Source: Bryoerythrophyllum caledonicum
Taxonomy: Eukaryota > Streptophyta > Bryopsida > Pottiales > Pottiaceae
Direction of reading: 5' to 3'
Assembly (NCBI GenBank): GCA_963971425.1
Contig: OZ020518.1
Location: 7,047,989-7,111,988, forward strand
Length of the DNA: 64,000 bases
The translations under genes and the position numbers were made by a program. The notes under the pieces are model-generated. The model saw only the letters and a list, made by a program, of their open reading frames with translations. It was not told the DNA's origin and did not search any database. The stretch's first letter is position 1; each line of letters opens with the position of its first letter. This document shows positions 23,399 through 33,377 of the stretch, in pieces.

Positions 23399-24517
23399 TC
23401 AGGAAGAGACAGAGTGGCGAAGTTCCAAAGGGGGGTCTTGCCTATCAGGGAGGACTTGGTTGTTTTCGATTTTGCGTTTATGCAGTAAAATAGACATGGC
23501 ATGTCGAATAGCGATGGTGTTGATATTTTTAAAGGTAGTTTTAATTGTATCAATGGGTATCTTGAAGGTATCTTCGAGAGTTTTCATAGATGGGATAAAG
23601 GTGGTGGCACGAGCGCCGGATGTGATAACAATAAGGGGGTCCACATTCCAACCGAGGGCAATGATGTCGTCTATGAGGGGTTGGTATTTATCTATTTTGT
23701 TTTGTATTGTTTCCGGGGAGAATCTATCGTTGCAATATGTAAATTCGATGAATTGAATGGTGTAGTCTTGGTTGATGTTCTTGGGTGGTGGGTCGTTGTA
23801 TGGTAAACCTTTGACACAAAGAATGTCCGGTTTGAGCCTAGCGTTGCAATGACATCTTTGGGTCATACATGAGCATGGAAGTAGCCATGGGGGGACCGTG
23901 TTTTCTTGTGGATTGCTATTAAAAGTGCCGGCGTTCATAAGTATGAAACATCTCGATTTATTGTAGGAGGTGATTAGTTTTCGGACTTCCCATACCGCTT
24001 TGTTATGTCTTTTAACAATTAGGGAGTGTTTGTGGTGGTTTTGGCATTTGAGTAGCACATGAAGCCATGTGTCGGGGTCCGTTGAGGGGCATATGGAGCA
24101 TGTTATGGATGGGAATCTTTCTATTCCAAAGAAGAGTTGTTTGCGAGCGTTTCCCATGTACTGACCCGTAAGGAATTTGATGAGGCACGTTATTTGTGAA
24201 TCTGAGATGATGGGGTTTTTCCAAAATTTTGTAGAGAGTTCATTGTCTATGTCGTTATTGTTAGTCCATTTTTCTATGTTAGGAATATTTTCTGAGATTA
24301 TATCCAGGTTGTTGTAGAGGTCTTGTTTTTTGAGATATTTGCCCAAAAATCTAATTGGGCCTTTGTCAGGGGTATCTTCTTTGGAGGGCCAATCTTCTTT
24401 TTGAAAGTAGTATGGGGTGGCATGGGCATGTTCGTGAGGGTCTTTGGCATTTTTGTGTGTTTTTTCTCGGCCTTTGTAATCGTGAAATTTCACCTTTGCA
24501 AAACACCCAAGACTCAC
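23399..24517 (-). pseudogene. C-terminal domain of the non-LTR polyprotein
   Basis: A minus frame of ~372 codons follows the element's RNase H after a 1.8-kb interruption. It contains a Cys/His cluster, CSICPSTDPDTWLHVLLKC followed by QNHH, the zinc-binding type common after RNase H in plant and animal non-LTR elements. The rest is Asn/Ile/Lys-rich like the other element proteins. It has no genuine start of its own (the apparent one is GTG) and must once have been continuous with the RNase H block at 26.3-27.0 kb. Confidence 0.7.
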
Positions 24518-26296
24518 ACAAGTCTATCCTTGATTCTAAATTCTTCCCAGGATGGTCTAGCGTCAACCGTTAAGTAGTTTGTCTTTAATTATAGGTCAAA
24601 AAGCTATCTTTCCATTGAAATACTTAAGTTTATGCACTCGTTTTTAGGGAATTAAGCCTTAAAACATATCATCCTTAACATTCCACTCTTAAGGTATTAA
24701 TCCCAAGGATTTAAGTGCTTAGGTAGAGCCTTGCTCCTCCAAAGAGCCTTGCTCTTCAGTTAACTATGAATATGCACGTTTGTTAGTTTCCTATACTTTT
24801 GCCATCTTCGGCATTTGGATACTATCCATTGCATTCATGGTTGATTCCTTAATTAATTCCATTTAGAATTCACGAACTTACCTCGTGTAATTCGCTCCAC
24901 TTTTCACGTACATCCCACGATTCACGTACTCGCGTACTTATCACAAGTGTTAGTCTCGAACAACACACAAGTTAGATTAAGCCTCTAAATATTTCTACTC
25001 TAAGTCCGGACTTAAGTCTAACCTATCTATTAGTCCTTAACACTTAAATACAAAAATAGTATCTTCACTCTTACACTTGCATGACTTAAGTTCTGTAACT
25101 CAGACTTAAGTTTTACCATTCAGACTTAAGTCCTTACTCACTGTAGACTTAAGTTCTAACACTCAGACTTAAGTCCCATCGTCTATACTTAAGTTCTTTC
25201 TCACTTTGGACTTAAGTCTTGTCACTTATACTTAAGTCCCTCTTCACTCTAGACTTAAGTTTTACCATTCATACTTAAGTCCTTCCTCGCTCTAGACTTA
25301 AGTTTTCTTGTTTATACATGCACAAGACTCCCGTCTTATGTCTTAATACTTAAGTTTCTACACTTGAACTTAAGTATTTCATCAATTACTTATGCATTCC
25401 TCACATTAATGCATTAAGTTTCTTACTCCAAATTAATTTCTAAATGCCTTACATACACTTAGAATTATTACATTAATATTCACAATGTCACTTTGACATA
25501 GTTAGGATCTTCCCTAACTTTATCTATTGAAGTTTCAATATTAAGTATTCATATTTCACTCATATGTAATACCTTAAATTTAATTCATCACACACACAAT
25601 TTCATGTCACATAATTAATTAGAATAGTATTCTAATTTTTACAATGAAGATCTAAATAAATAATTAATGCATTTATGCATAGGAATTTATTCACAATTAA
25701 TACCTCATGCATACAATTGCATTTATAAAACACAATATCAAATTTATTCAATGAAGTTCGAATATTATTGTAATTATACATATGATTCAAGTCACACACA
25801 AGACTCTACACACGCAAATTCAATAATAATAATAATATATTAATAATTTCACACACAACATAATACTCTTACAACATAAGAAATTTCTTCAATTACTAGC
25901 TTTTTTCACCTAAGCTAGGGCTCACTCCAACCTTCCTCCAAGGAATTTCTATGGTAATGGCCAAGAATGCTAAAAATTCAAGCTAGTCATTCTACTCAAA
26001 CCCAAGAGGCACACCTCTTGGAAAAACGATTTTGCCTATAATTAACCATTGAGATTAATTCCACTAAATCCTCACATCTATTCATATCTAGATATGAAAA
26101 GGTACACCCTTCCCAAAGGATGCGAGTTCAACCCTTTTCCCATTAATCCTTCTATCTTAGATATGAAGAGGTACTTTTCAATTAATTAAGTACTTAATGT
26201 AAATTTAATCATTAATTATTTAATTCTCCATATATCTACAACCCTTTTTACACTTAATTTTCTGAAAAAAGCTATTTTTAGGATTTAGGCTCAACA
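24497..26296. mobile_element. Solo-LTR-like insertion (1.8 kb) inside the non-LTR element
   Basis: This AT-rich block has no coding capacity and lies between two parts of the same polyprotein. Its ends read TG...CA on the plus strand (TGCAAAAC at 24497; GCTCAACA ending 26296). It is flanked by ACCTT on the left and GCCTT on the right, a possible 5-bp target duplication with one transition. Those features fit a solo LTR from another retrotransposon. Only one copy is in the window, so the family is unknown. The coding frames on either side do not rejoin cleanly without a further small shift. Confidence 0.4.
24985..25400. repeat. ACTTAAGT-core minisatellite-like array
   Basis: The 8-bp palindrome ACTTAAGT (or CTTAAGT with one variable flank) recurs more than a dozen times, spaced roughly 20-30 bp. 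The connecting sequences are also similar (for example CACTCAG, CACTCTAG, CCATTCA). It lies in the middle of the solo-LTR-like block. Confidence 0.7.
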
Positions 26297-26994
26297 GCCT
26301 TCTTTTGCAAGTTTGTCTGCTTGTTCGTTGCCATCAATGTTGGCATGGGCTCTGACTTTGTGAAGGGTTGTGATTTGTGTACGTTTTTGTAACATTTGTA
26401 CCATTGATGTTAGTATGGTTTGGTCGGGGTGACTGTTGTGAAGGGTTGGATGTGTTATTTGAGTGTTTAGTAGGTAGAGTGCATTTATACAATCGGTGAA
26501 TATATGTGCAGGTTCATTTTTGTATTTTGTTGTGATGATTTGTAGTGTTTTGTGAATGGCCATGAGTTCTGCTCTGAGGATATTTTGTAGTCCATGGAGT
26601 CTTTTGGCTAATTTAATTTCTTTGGTAGAATTATATATGCCATAGCCAGCTTTTTCTCTTCGCCAAGAGCCCGGGCTAATTTGTTCCGGTGGTTTAAAGG
26701 AGCCGTTGATGTAATAACTGTATGCGGGGTTAAATTTTGGTGTGGTATGAGTTGGGTAGTCTGGGAGAGGGGGAGGTATGACGGAGTAGTTTAATGTGTT
26801 GTTGTCATAGTTTAATTTTGACCATTTTTTACTTTTGTTTACGGGGGTTTGTATGGGTGTTGGTGGGGCCGGTTTTGTGTATGGTCGTTGTATGTCTAGA
26901 TTGTCTGTTATGGAGGTAAGTTCCGCAAGTTGTTCTAGGGAGCCCAGGTTTTGATTTTGATGATGGACGCATAGTATTTGTAATGTAGATGGCT
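26291..26994 (-). pseudogene. RNase H domain of the non-LTR polyprotein
   Basis: Downstream of the RT on the minus strand the sequence reads YSYYINGSF, then GYGIYNSTKEIKL, LRAELMAIHKTL, HIFTDCINALYLL and ANIDGNEQADKLAKEGC. This is the order of an RNase H1-type domain: first Asp strand, Glu helix, second Asp strand, final Asp. The first catalytic Asp is Asn here (INGS instead of the usual TDGS), a one-base change that should inactivate the enzyme. The frame ends at a TGA (26293-26291) created by the 1.8-kb block. Confidence 0.75.
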
Positions 26995-29900
26995 CTATTC
27001 GGGGTTTTTTAGCTCGGGTGGGATATTAGGTTCTTCGTATGGTATTGTATCTGCTTCGAATAATGCAATGATGTGGGAATCTGGGAATGGGTTTGAATGT
27101 TGGTTGTTGTTTTGGTACCAATTGTTGTTCGGTGTGACGATGATTGTTTTTGTGTTATTTGGATCGTGTTTGGCGGCAAGTCTAGCCCAATGTATGGCTT
27201 GTTCTATGTCTTTCTCGTTGTGGGGGTGAGCTATTCCATTTCCGATCCATTTGTGTTCAAAGGTCTTGCCTAGGGATCCAAATATTTTGTCTCTTTCGTA
27301 CGGTGAGTAGAATTTATTTAGTTTGGTAGGACATGTGATCGGTGAGGAAAAGTATGAGTGTTCGATGTTAAAGGATGATATTAGTGAGTCTAAGATGGGG
27401 GTGGGTATTGTGTATTGCGCATTTTTGAGGGGGTCAGTTTTTGGTATTCGATATTTATATCTTTGGTAGAGCCATATTAGTTCGGTTTCAAAGGGTTGGG
27501 TTGTTGGTTCAATGTTTGTAGGGGATTGTAATTTAGTATGATATTGGTTCCATAACCATTGGAGCCGGGTAATGGGTATGGTGTGTAAATGTCGGCCGTT
27601 TTCTTCGTATAGATGTGCTTGATTGTTATCTATTTGAATTGTGTTTGAGGATGTAAGGATATCATTTTTGGGGTTGCATTCTGTTGTGTAGATGCTTAAG
27701 AGTGGGATAATTATGGGTGGGGTTACGGACCTTGAGTCTGAGGATTGTTCTTGTGGATGGTGGGCAAGGATGATATCTGAGTATATTTTGTTTTGGATCT
27801 TTTGGTAGTATTGTTTTAATTTTTCAGTGTTATGTGTGGAGATATTGGTGTCATGCCGTGGAAAAAGGTCTCTTTGGGGGAGCCATTTATTGTATGTATT
27901 ATCATTGTGTTGCCATTGGCATAGATATTTTGTGTAGGTATTTTGTATGTTATTTGTGTCTGTGTGTTGGATATGTTTATGGTTTATGATATTATTAATG
28001 GGGTATGTGGTAGGGTTTTTGGGGATGTATGTTGGGGGGCGGGGGTGGTATGTATGTGGAGGGTAAGGGGGATTGGTTGGTGTGGGAATATTTCTTGGGA
28101 TGATGTTATTGTTGAGGGTGATGAATGGATCTTTAAGTGTATGAGAGTATGGGTGTATGTTGCAAGGGGTATGACATATAGTGGGGCATGTTATGTGGCA
28201 AAATAGTTGTTTAGCAACACTTAGGGCACTCTTTATTAGTTTAGATGGGGTGAAGTGGTAGGTTTTGAAGTCCTCATTGTTCATGATGTGTGTACCGTTA
28301 GGTAAGGTAATTTGGTTTAGTTCAAAAATATTTTTTGAGAGGAGTTTTTGTAGAAGCTTTTGGGAGAGTTGGGCATTGAGTGTGTTATGATTTAATGTTT
28401 CTTGGCGCCATAGTATTTCTAGTGTTGTAGGATTAGTAAGGAAGTTCGGGAGCGTACTTTTAAGGTGGGCTTTAGCTATATGTTTTAATAAGAAGAATGT
28501 TCGTGTTATTGGTGATCTTATGCAGTCACTTTTTTTAATTCTCGGTATGTTTTCAGCGCCACCATATTGGGCAAGGACATAGTGAGTTAATCCATTATAT
28601 ATTTTCCCAAGTCTTCCTTTATCGTTTAGAGCATTTTGCAGTTGTTCGCCTATACATCGGAGGTATGCGTTTTTGAGGGAGAAAGCTTCAAGTCCAAATA
28701 GGTTATGTGGTAGTTGTGTTATTGCGTTTGACATACATTTTGGTAATCCACATATGGTTTTTTGTATGGCTATTATTTGTTTATCAAGTTTTTTGATAGC
28801 TGGCATAGAGTATGGTACACCGTAGAAACTGTATGCCACACCTGGGCGTAGTACGGTATCAACCATTTTTATTTTTTGTTTCATGGTGGCTGGGCATGTT
28901 GTTAGTTCTTTGCATTGTTTGATGAGCTTTGTGGTTGTAGTGTGGATTTGGATTTTCCATTTTAGTGAGGGAACAAGATTTGTACCTAGGTATATGTATG
29001 GTTCGTTTTGGTGTAGTATAGGGATTGGTTGGTTGCGGTAGTTGATGTTAGAGGTTTGCATTAGGGCTTTGAAAGTGGTAGGGTTCAGTTTAGATTTGTT
29101 TGGGCATCCGGTAGAGGCACATTTTGGAACTCCCACATCCATGCCAGCCCATTTACAATATCTATCAATTTTATGGAGTTGTATTTGGATTGATTTGATT
29201 TTGTTAGTTATGGTGGCTAGGTCATCTGCGTATGCGGCGGAGTTTATTGTGACTTGTGATGTGCCGAAAGTATATCCATTATTGCATCTTTCTAGCCATC
29301 TAAGTAGTGGTTCTAAAAATATAATAAATAGGTATGGGCTGAGGGTGTCCCCTTGTATAGTTCCTCTTTGGATGGGTATAGGTTTTGTTTTCCCAAAGTG
29401 TTCGCCGATATAGCAAGTAGATGATTGAGAATAGATGTTTCCAACAAGTGTAGTTGCCTCTTTTGGGTAGCCAAGGTCTGACATTATTGCTAGAAGTCTG
29501 GCATGATCAATTGAGCCAAAGGCATTTTTGAAGTCCACGTATAGTATGTATATATCTTGGTTAGTAAATTTTGCGTCTTCTAATGCGGCTATTATAGTTT
29601 GTATTTGCCTTGCGGTACTTCTCTCCGCTCTAAATCCTTCTTGACTATCATGTAGGATTTTGAATTTTTCGCCGTATGAGGATAGTATGTGGGTGAGTGT
29701 ACTGGTTAAAAGCTTATATATTGTGTTAGCTAGTGCAATTGGTCTATGATTGGGTAGCATGGATGGATCGCCTTTTTTGTATAATAGAATTGTTGCACTT
29801 GTTTCCCATGAATTTGGTATTTGTTTTTGTTTATAGCAGTGAGAAAAGAATAGGAATAGTAGTTTATGAAATCTTGGAGGCATGTTTTTGAATATTGAGT

Positions 29901-30375
29901 TTGGTATGCGGTCTGGGCCTGGGGCTTTATTATTTCCAAGATTTTGGAGGCATGTGTCGTATGTGGCTCTGTTGAGGTATTTATGTAGTGGAATTTCTGG
30001 TTCGCCCCGTTTGTGAAGGGTATATCCGTCCAGGTCGTGCCAAGGGTATTGGCGTATTGCACATGTGCATTCTATTGTATGTTGTGGCTGGTAATTACAT
30101 GTTGGTACTGTTGATCTATTAGTTTTTGTTTGTTGGTTGAATATTTCATTCGCAATGTCTTCGGGGCTAGTTAGAATATTATTATATTGATCTTTGATAC
30201 AATCCATTGGTGGGGATTCAAGGTTTTTAAAGACTTTTTTGTTAATTTTTTTGGGGCTGATTTCGTATAGTTGTCTGTATTTTAAGATGGTTTTTTTAAT
30301 GTTTTCTTTTGTGTATTTTGTGATTATTTGATTATGTTGGCATTTTTTGCAATTATCGCGATATCTTTTATCCAT
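26995..30375 (-). pseudogene. Reverse transcriptase ORF of the non-LTR element
   Basis: An open frame of 1126 codons without internal stops. The RT core spans about residues 150-420. It contains LGNNKAPGPDRIPNSIFKNM, WETSATILLYKKGD, RPIALANTIYKLLT, DSQEGFRAERST, ILYVDFKNAFGSIDH (catalytic Asp), IQRGTIQGDTLSPYLFIIF and AYADDLATI (catalytic YADD-type pair). These are the hallmarks of non-LTR RTs with an endonuclease partner. The ATG at 30375 is probably not the true start: it overlaps the endonuclease frame by 52 nt in the -1 frame. The long thumb/connection region is Asn/His/Pro-rich. The RT active site looks intact, although the element as a whole is not. Confidence 0.85.
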
Positions 30376-32273
30376 GTATCGTGGGGAAGGTCCGGAGGCG
30401 GCGGGGTAGGGATTTGGATGTGTTGTGTATTTAGTAGTTCGTTGTGTATGGGGTGGTTACGCCATTGAGGGTTGTTTTTTACAATTCTAATGGTTTTACG
30501 TATGGTATGGTATGTGGTTAAGTGTTGTTTCCAAGTTTTAGAAAGTTTGCGGGGTAGATACCCGCCTTGTTGAGAGGTTCTGTTTGTCATTTGGGGTATT
30601 GGGTGTGCTCTACAAGTTTGTTCTAGTGTATCAGAGATTTTATTGATGAGTTTGTCTAGAGAGTGGCATGCTTCTTGCCATTGTGCTTGTGTTAATTGAC
30701 TATTGATTTCAAGAGTGTTTATGAGGGAGTCTATTTGTACGGTGTTTTCTTCGAAGAATTTTGTGTTGAATTTTTCTATGTTGGTTTTTGGGATGGGGTT
30801 GAGTATGCGTATAGTGTCTTTGTTTGGGATTGTAGGAGTTCTACTAATTAGTGTGTTATTTGGGATGTGCAGTTGTATGGGTGAGTGGTCCGAATTGAGA
30901 ATAATATCTTTGTTTGTTGTGGAGGTGTATTGTGTGTTGTTGTTTGTATTTATATAGAAACCATCTATTAGACTCCAATCACTATAATTGTAGCCACCTT
31001 GTCTAGAGAATTGTGTATCGGTATTGATGTAAGTGAAGTTTAAGTTTTCTGTGAAGCGGCGCCATTGATAATCAATGTTTTGAGGGGGGGTGTGATGGTT
31101 TCCATTTTGGCGGCCAATTAGTGCTATGTCTCTATTGAAGTCTCCACATAATAGGTATGTATGATTGGGATGATTATTAATATGGGTTGTAATAGTGTTT
31201 TGTATATCTAAGAGAAATCTAGTATCTTCGGGATGGGATGGCATAAACATGTGAAAGATTAACCACGGTTGTAGTGGGTGATTAGTGATTTTAATTATTT
31301 GAATGTATGGTGATATGTGCATTGGGGTAGGGATTTTGTTGATGTTGCCGGGGAATGTATATTTTTTGTGTATTAATGTAAGGAGGCCACCGCGGCCCGG
31401 TGTGTATGGTCTCCTTTGTTGCATGCATCTTGTAAGTGCATGTGTATTGTTAAAGATGAGTTTATAGTTTTGAAATATATTTTGTATATATTTTGTAGAT
31501 TTTGTGGCGGTTAGTTTTGTTTCTTGTATAACTATAAGAGCCGGTGGTGTGTCTGTGTTTGCGACTAGAGTTTATAAGCTAGGAAGGGCAATGTTTAGTG
31601 AGGAGGCATTCCATGTGATTATGTATGTATTTTCTTGGTTTGGTCTAATGTTTTGATTTTGGTTTTGAGGAGGGATGTAGGGAAGAGGTGGGGGTGGGTG
31701 GGTGTATTCTGGTATAGGGTCTAGACATTTTAGTGATTCACTTATGAGATTGTTAGGGAGGTAAGGGAATTTTAGTTTTATTATATCATTTGAGGGTGGT
31801 ATGTTTTGACTATGTAAGAAGTCGTATAGTCTTTTATGTATTGAGTTCTCATGGTTTATAATATTTTGGTTGTCTACTAGGAATTCAGTATAGGGGTGTG
31901 GAGTGTAAATGTGTCGTTCTGGTGGGTTTTGTAAGGTTAGTAAGGTTTGTAGGAGTGTATTAGTCCATGTAGTTGTGTTCCAATTTTGTGGATTTAGAAG
32001 TTGGTTACATTCATCTATGTTTGGATGAGTAGTGATTATTACTGCATATAAGATGTAGGGTGGTGGATGCGTATTTTTTTGTTGTATGTATTGGGCAATG
32101 TTTGGGTGGGAAGTGTTTTGTATGTGGTGTAATGTATGTGTGTTTTTTAGAAATGGTGCGAAGGGTTTTGCAATGTGTTCATATTCTGGTTGGAGTTTTA
32201 TGGTATTAGGTATAAAGTAGATTTTGGCATTTTACTTATGTGATGTAGGATGTCTTTTTAGTATATTGGGCAT
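30324..32273 (-). pseudogene. AP endonuclease (EEP) part of the non-LTR polyprotein, directly after the 2A motif
   Basis: Reading on from the intact 2A motif in the same frame, the protein has a ~200-residue linker and then an EEP nuclease: IITWNASSLN, ALIVIQETKL (metal-binding Glu), LLCGDFNRD, YSDWSLIDGFY and LNSDHSPIQLH. It cuts target DNA to prime reverse transcription. Stops interrupt the frame at 32234-32232, just after the 2A, and at 31574-31572, near the start of the nuclease. The last stretch from 31424 to 30324 is open. It ends in the overlap with the RT frame, where a slippery-type A AAA AAT lies in the correct phase at 30348-30342. Confidence 0.75.
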
Positions 32274-32297
32274 GGGTCCCGGGTTGGTTTCAATGTC
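32274..32297 (-). other. Intact 2A-like ribosome-skipping motif
   Basis: The minus strand codes LLLLLGGDIETNPGP followed by M, which fits the 2A consensus D-(V/I)-E-x-N-P-G-P with an upstream Leu-rich stretch. The eight core codons occupy 32297-32274. 2A motifs make ribosomes skip the final Gly-Pro bond, splitting one ORF into two proteins. They are known from viruses and some non-LTR retrotransposons. Here it would free the Thr/Asn-rich leader from the endonuclease-RT protein. Confidence 0.85.
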
Positions 32298-32749
32298 TCC
32301 TCCTAGAAGTAGTAGAAGTTTGTGGTATATATGTTTAGTGGTGTATTTTAAAGGCTTTGTTGTGTTATTAATGACTTGTTGGTTTGGAGGTAGGTGGATG
32401 TTTGTATTTTGTGTGTGAGTTGTGGGTTTATTTATTTTTATAGTAGGTGTAGTTGTTTTCGTCTTTAGTTTAGTTTTTGTCCATTTGTTTTTTGTGGTTG
32501 TTTTTGTTTTAGTAGAGTATGGATGTATGTATGATTGGTTGTATTTTATCTTGGTTGTTTTTGTCCGTGTGCATATGTAACTATTATGTTTAAGACTATT
32601 TGTATGTGGGTTTATGTTGGTTTTTAAAGTGGCTTTTAAGTCCTTTTTTTCATATGCGGTGTTATTATATACTTTGTGGTTTGTACAATTGTTTGTTTTG
32701 GTGTTTGTATTAGTATTTGGTATGAAATATGTTTTGGTATACTTTTTGT

Positions 32750-33332
32750 GCGAAGCGGGGTGTCTTTTTAATATGTTCGGCATGGGTCTTGGGTTAGTCT
32801 CCATGTCTCCTCCAATTAATATTAGTAGTTTGTAGTAGATGGGTTTTTTGTTTTGTTTTAGAATTTTTTGTTTTTGAATGTGGCTTATGTATTTGTGTTT
32901 TTTTTATTGTGTGTGTTTGTCTTTGTATGTGTGTATGTATATGTATGTGTTTCGTTGATGGTGTGTGGTTGTCTTTGTGTGTGTGTATGTAGTTTTATGT
33001 GGTATTATATTAGTATTCTTTTGTATGTTTGTATTAGTGTATGTCACGGTTTTTGTCTTGGTATTTGTATCAGTATCTTTGTTAGTATTTGTGTTAGTAT
33101 TCGTATGAGTACACGTACCACTATTTGTATTGGTATTTGCATTTGTACAAGTATAAGTATTTGTATTTATATACATACCAGTATGTGTATAAGTATACAT
33201 ACCAGTATTTGTATCAGTATATTTATAAGTATACTCATCGGTGTATGTATCAGTATAAGTATCAGTATACGTATCAGTATATGTACCCGTATATTGAAAA
33301 ATGAGTTTTCTAAAAGATTTCTTTCTAAACAT
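32750..33332 (-). pseudogene. Thr/Asn-rich leader region of the non-LTR element
   Basis: The minus strand codes long runs of Tyr-Thr, Asn-Thr and Asp-Thr (for example TGTYTDTYTDTYTD and NTNTYTCTNANTNTNS). It then enters KQNKKPIYYKLLILIGG ahead of the first 2A. A frame break near 32905 separates the two parts in this copy, whereas the 22.4-kb fragment keeps them in one frame. No fold is recognised. Confidence 0.6.
32784..32807 (-). other. Mutated upstream 2A-like motif
   Basis: A second copy reads ILIGGDMETNPRP followed by M, in the same frame about 170 codons before the intact motif. The essential Gly is Arg through a single G-to-A change, so skipping should fail. Both motifs are followed by the same MPNILKRHP peptide, showing that a segment of about 0.5 kb including the 2A was duplicated. 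Confidence 0.75.
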
Positions 33333-33377
33333 AATTTGTCTAAAACTATGATTTCTAAAAACAGATTGATATTTATT

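Larger units (their letters stand above)
23201..33310 (-). mobile_element. Non-LTR retrotransposon, 2A-EN-RT-RNase H type (long, decayed copy)
   Basis: Read on the minus strand from ~33.3 kb, the order is Thr/Asn-rich leader, 2A-like motif 1 (mutated), spacer, 2A-like motif 2 (intact), AP endonuclease, reverse transcriptase, RNase H, a 1.8-kb interruption, a C-terminal Cys/His domain and a 3' tail with a hairpin. From the first 2A through the endonuclease one frame is kept with two stops (32234-32232 and 31574-31572). The RT frame is offset by -1 with a 52-nt overlap. The 5' boundary is inferred from where similarity to the 22.4-kb fragment ends. The 3' boundary is uncertain and no target duplication was found. 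The copy is not autonomous because of stops, the insertion and an altered RNase H residue. Confidence 0.8.
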
